DNA from: UBA2336 sp046294915
GTDB taxonomy: Bacteria; Bacteroidota; Bacteroidia; Cytophagales; Cyclobacteriaceae
Reading direction: 5' to 3'
Length of the DNA stretch: 51,197 nt
Assembly (NCBI GenBank): GCA_046294915.1
Contig: JBKBOE010000011.1
Location: forward strand, 1-51,197
Part shown: positions 49,716-51,197 of the stretch, piece by piece
How the letters are laid out: the number at the start of each line of letters is the position of its first letter
Position numbering within the stretch: position 1 is the first letter of the stretch
Position numbers and translations under genes: made by a program
The notes under the pieces: generated by a model
What the model saw: the letters and a program-made list of their open reading frames with translations, nothing else
The model's database searches: none
Told to the model about the DNA's origin: nothing

Positions 49716-50753
49716 TTAGTCGGTGATGAATGGATAGTCGGACTCTGAGTATATGTCGGTAAGCGCTTCTGCCGGATCGGGGAATGCCGACTCTTCAGCA
49801 AACCGAACACTTTCTTCTACCTGAGCATTGACACGCGCTTCAATTTCTTGCAGTTCTTTTTCGTTGGCCATTTTGTTAATCAGAATGGTTTTTCGAACCA
49901 CCTCAATCGGGTCGCGTTGTTTGTATTGCTCAACTTCATCTTTAGTACGGTATTTCTGTGGGTCAGACATGGAGTGACCTTTGTACCGGTACGTTCTGAA
50001 TTCCAGTAAAGTCGGCCCATCGCCTGTGCGTGCGCGGATGGCCGCCTTCGCTACCGCATGATGTACCTCTTCAACACGCATGGCATCCACAGGCTCAGAA
50101 GGCATATCATAGGCTTCGCCCAGCGTGTAAAGGTCGTGTACATTCGAAGTTCGCTGTACGGATGTGCCCATGGCGTAGCCATTGTTTTCAATCACAAAAA
50201 TTACAGGAAGCTTCCACAGCATGGCCAGGTTTAGCGCTTCATGAAAAGCACCCTGCCGTACCGCGCCATCGCCCATATAACAGATGCACACATTACCGGT
50301 TTTATTATACTTCTCGGCCAGGGCTATACCCGCACCCAGCGGTATCTGGCCGCCAACAATGCCGTGCCCACCTATAAAATTTACTGCCTTATCGAAGATG
50401 TGCATTGAGCCACCTTTACCTTTTGAGCATCCTGTGGCTTTGCCATACAATTCGGCCATCACGGCATTGGGGCTTGTGCCGAGTGCAAGCGGGTGGGCAT
50501 GATCGCGATACGCGGTAATCCACTTATCACCTTTGGTGAGGGCAGTGGCTGCACCTGCCGCACAGGCCTCCTGACCTATATAGAGGTGACAGAAACCCTT
50601 AATCTTTTGCATGCCATAAAGTTGCCCGGCTTTTTCTTCAAACTTGCGCATGAGTAACATGCTTTCAAACCAGAATAAGTAGGTTTCTTTCGAAAATTCC
50701 ATTTTGCCGGTATTGGAAGGCTCACTTTTGGCCCCTTTGGTTGTCGTTGCCAT
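49716..50753 (-). CDS. pdhA: Pyruvate dehydrogenase E1 component, alpha subunit
   Basis: With ATG 50753 the protein has 345 residues. It shows the E1 alpha features AYRDHAHP (81-88), GKGGSMH (112-118), and the thiamine diphosphate motif GDGAVRQG ... ENN (161-191), plus the YRYKGHSMSDP loop near the C-terminus. It decarboxylates pyruvate with thiamine diphosphate, feeding acetyl groups to the E2 subunit. The beta subunit is not in this window. An upstream in-frame start (50834) would overlap recF and add a non-family N-terminus. Confidence 0.93.
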   Translation of the reverse strand: MATTTKGAKSEPSNTGKMEFSKETYLFWFESMLLMRKFEEKAGQLYGMQKIKGFCHLYIGQEACAAGAATALTKGDKWITAYRDHAHPLALGTSPNAVMAELYGKATGCSKGKGGSMHIFDKAVNFIGGHGIVGGQIPLGAGIALAEKYNKTGNVCICYMGDGAVRQGAFHEALNLAMLWKLPVIFVIENNGYAMGTSVQRTSNVHDLYTLGEAYDMPSEPVDAMRVEEVHHAVAKAAIRARTGDGPTLLEFRTYRYKGHSMSDPQKYRTKDEVEQYKQRDPIEVVRKTILINKMANEKELQEIEARVNAQVEESVRFAEESAFPDPAEALTDIYSESDYPFITD

Positions 50754-50766
50754 ATCTCTAATTTTG
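50736..50766 (+). promoter_or_regulatory. Full-consensus promoter of recF
   Basis: TTTG at 50736-50739, 19 bases, then TAATTTTG at 50759-50766 match the Bacteroidota promoter consensus exactly. The -33 element lies inside the first codons of divergent pdhA. Transcription would start near 50772 with a leader of about 50 bases. Confidence 0.7.
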
Positions 50767-50822
50767 ATCGGGACTGCGAAAATAATCCCCTGATCTTCAA
50801 CCGCAAAATAATTCCGTTCAAC

Positions 50823-51197
50823 GTGCACCTGCATAATCTCCGGCTAATTAATTTCAAAAACTATACTGAGGCCAGGCTGGAATTCCCGGCCAAGATCAAC
50901 TGCCTGGTGGGATTGAACGGAAGCGGAAAGACAAACCTGCTTGATGCCATCCACTACCTGTCGGCCACACGCAGTTTTCTGGGTACACCGGATAATCAGT
51001 TGGTGCGTTACGGAACCGATTTCTTTTCCATTCAGGGAGGGTTTCAAGTCGCGGCATTACCCCACGAGGTGGCATGTGTGGTACAGCCCGGCCATAAAAA
51101 AGTTTTCAGTGAAGACTCAAGGGAGTACGAAAAACTTAGTGAACATATTGGGAAATATCCGGTGGTGAGTATTACACCTACCGATATTGACCTTGTG
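50823..51197 (+). CDS. recF: DNA replication/repair protein RecF (5' part, runs off right edge)
   Basis: A reading frame from GTG 50823 stays open to the last base (125 codons) and translates to HLHNLRLINFKNYTE, the usual RecF N-terminus. It continues with Walker A GLNGSGKTN (30-38) and LLDAIHYLSATRSF. RecF loads RecA at gaps with RecO and RecR; recQ is also in this window. The frame is divergent from pdhA with 69 bases between starts. Confidence 0.93.
   Translation, partial: MHLHNLRLINFKNYTEARLEFPAKINCLVGLNGSGKTNLLDAIHYLSATRSFLGTPDNQLVRYGTDFFSIQGGFQVAALPHEVACVVQPGHKKVFSEDSREYEKLSEHIGKYPVVSITPTDIDLV

Overview
The window reads as chromosomal DNA of a Bacteroidota bacterium, most likely of the Cytophagales type. 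Evidence: a fused secDF, a gldH gliding lipoprotein coupled to ricT, a protein with a type IX secretion C-terminal sorting domain, a GWxTD protein, a GT117/DUF2723 protein, almost no Shine-Dalgarno sequences, and promoters of the TTG-N19-TAnnTTTG type. Genes are dense on both strands with many 1-4 base stop/start overlaps. No rRNA, tRNA, CRISPR array, transposase or phage gene was seen.

Layout. 1-254 is the 5' end of a lipoprotein gene running off the left edge, followed by a 307-base gene-poor stretch with short repeats. 562-2627 holds pnuC and a NadR-type kinase (NAD salvage), separated by an opposite-strand exported protein of lower GC. 2618-5460 holds a CpcT/CpeT-like protein coupled to a FucP-like sugar transporter, divergent from a sugar nucleotidyltransferase. 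5495-13261 is housekeeping: ndk, an NrnA-like phosphoesterase, two FKBP lipoproteins, rdgB, udk, a small membrane protein and secDF, ending in a strong terminator. 13315-16242 (minus) is purD-ricT-gldH. recQ (minus) is divergent from kdsD and a mannose-1-phosphate guanylyltransferase (plus). 20728-28467 holds rlmB, the GWxTD protein, a methyltransferase, the GT117 protein, an unknown membrane protein and an exported TPR protein.

28589-41463 is a polysaccharide locus. It contains a polytopic membrane protein (possible polymerase), a minus-strand epimerase-glycosyltransferase pair, and a plus-strand run of eight tightly packed genes: flippase, methyltransferase, glycosyltransferase, pyruvyltransferase-like, FkbM methyltransferase, asparagine synthase-like amidotransferase and two more glycosyltransferases. 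Thirty-one bases later starts a large secreted PKD/beta-propeller protein with a type IX sorting tail. No initiating sugar-phosphate transferase or Wza/Wzc export gene is present here, so the locus is either split or completed elsewhere. Upstream kdsD and the guanylyltransferase could feed sugar nucleotides to surface glycans.

45105-51197 returns to core functions: an Lrp/AsnC regulator overlapping a PyrR-like phosphoribosyltransferase, a secreted CAP-domain protein, NADP-type isocitrate dehydrogenase, a tiny LuxR-type HTH protein, ribH behind a strong terminator hairpin, a membrane TPR protein, pdhA, and the 5' part of recF running off the right edge.

The most notable items are the polysaccharide locus ending in a T9SS cargo gene, the cargo's propeller apparently inserted inside a PKD domain, the terminator-like hairpin in front of ribH, the split pnuC/kinase pair, and an inverted repeat at 28476-28558 that looks like a dispersed element.
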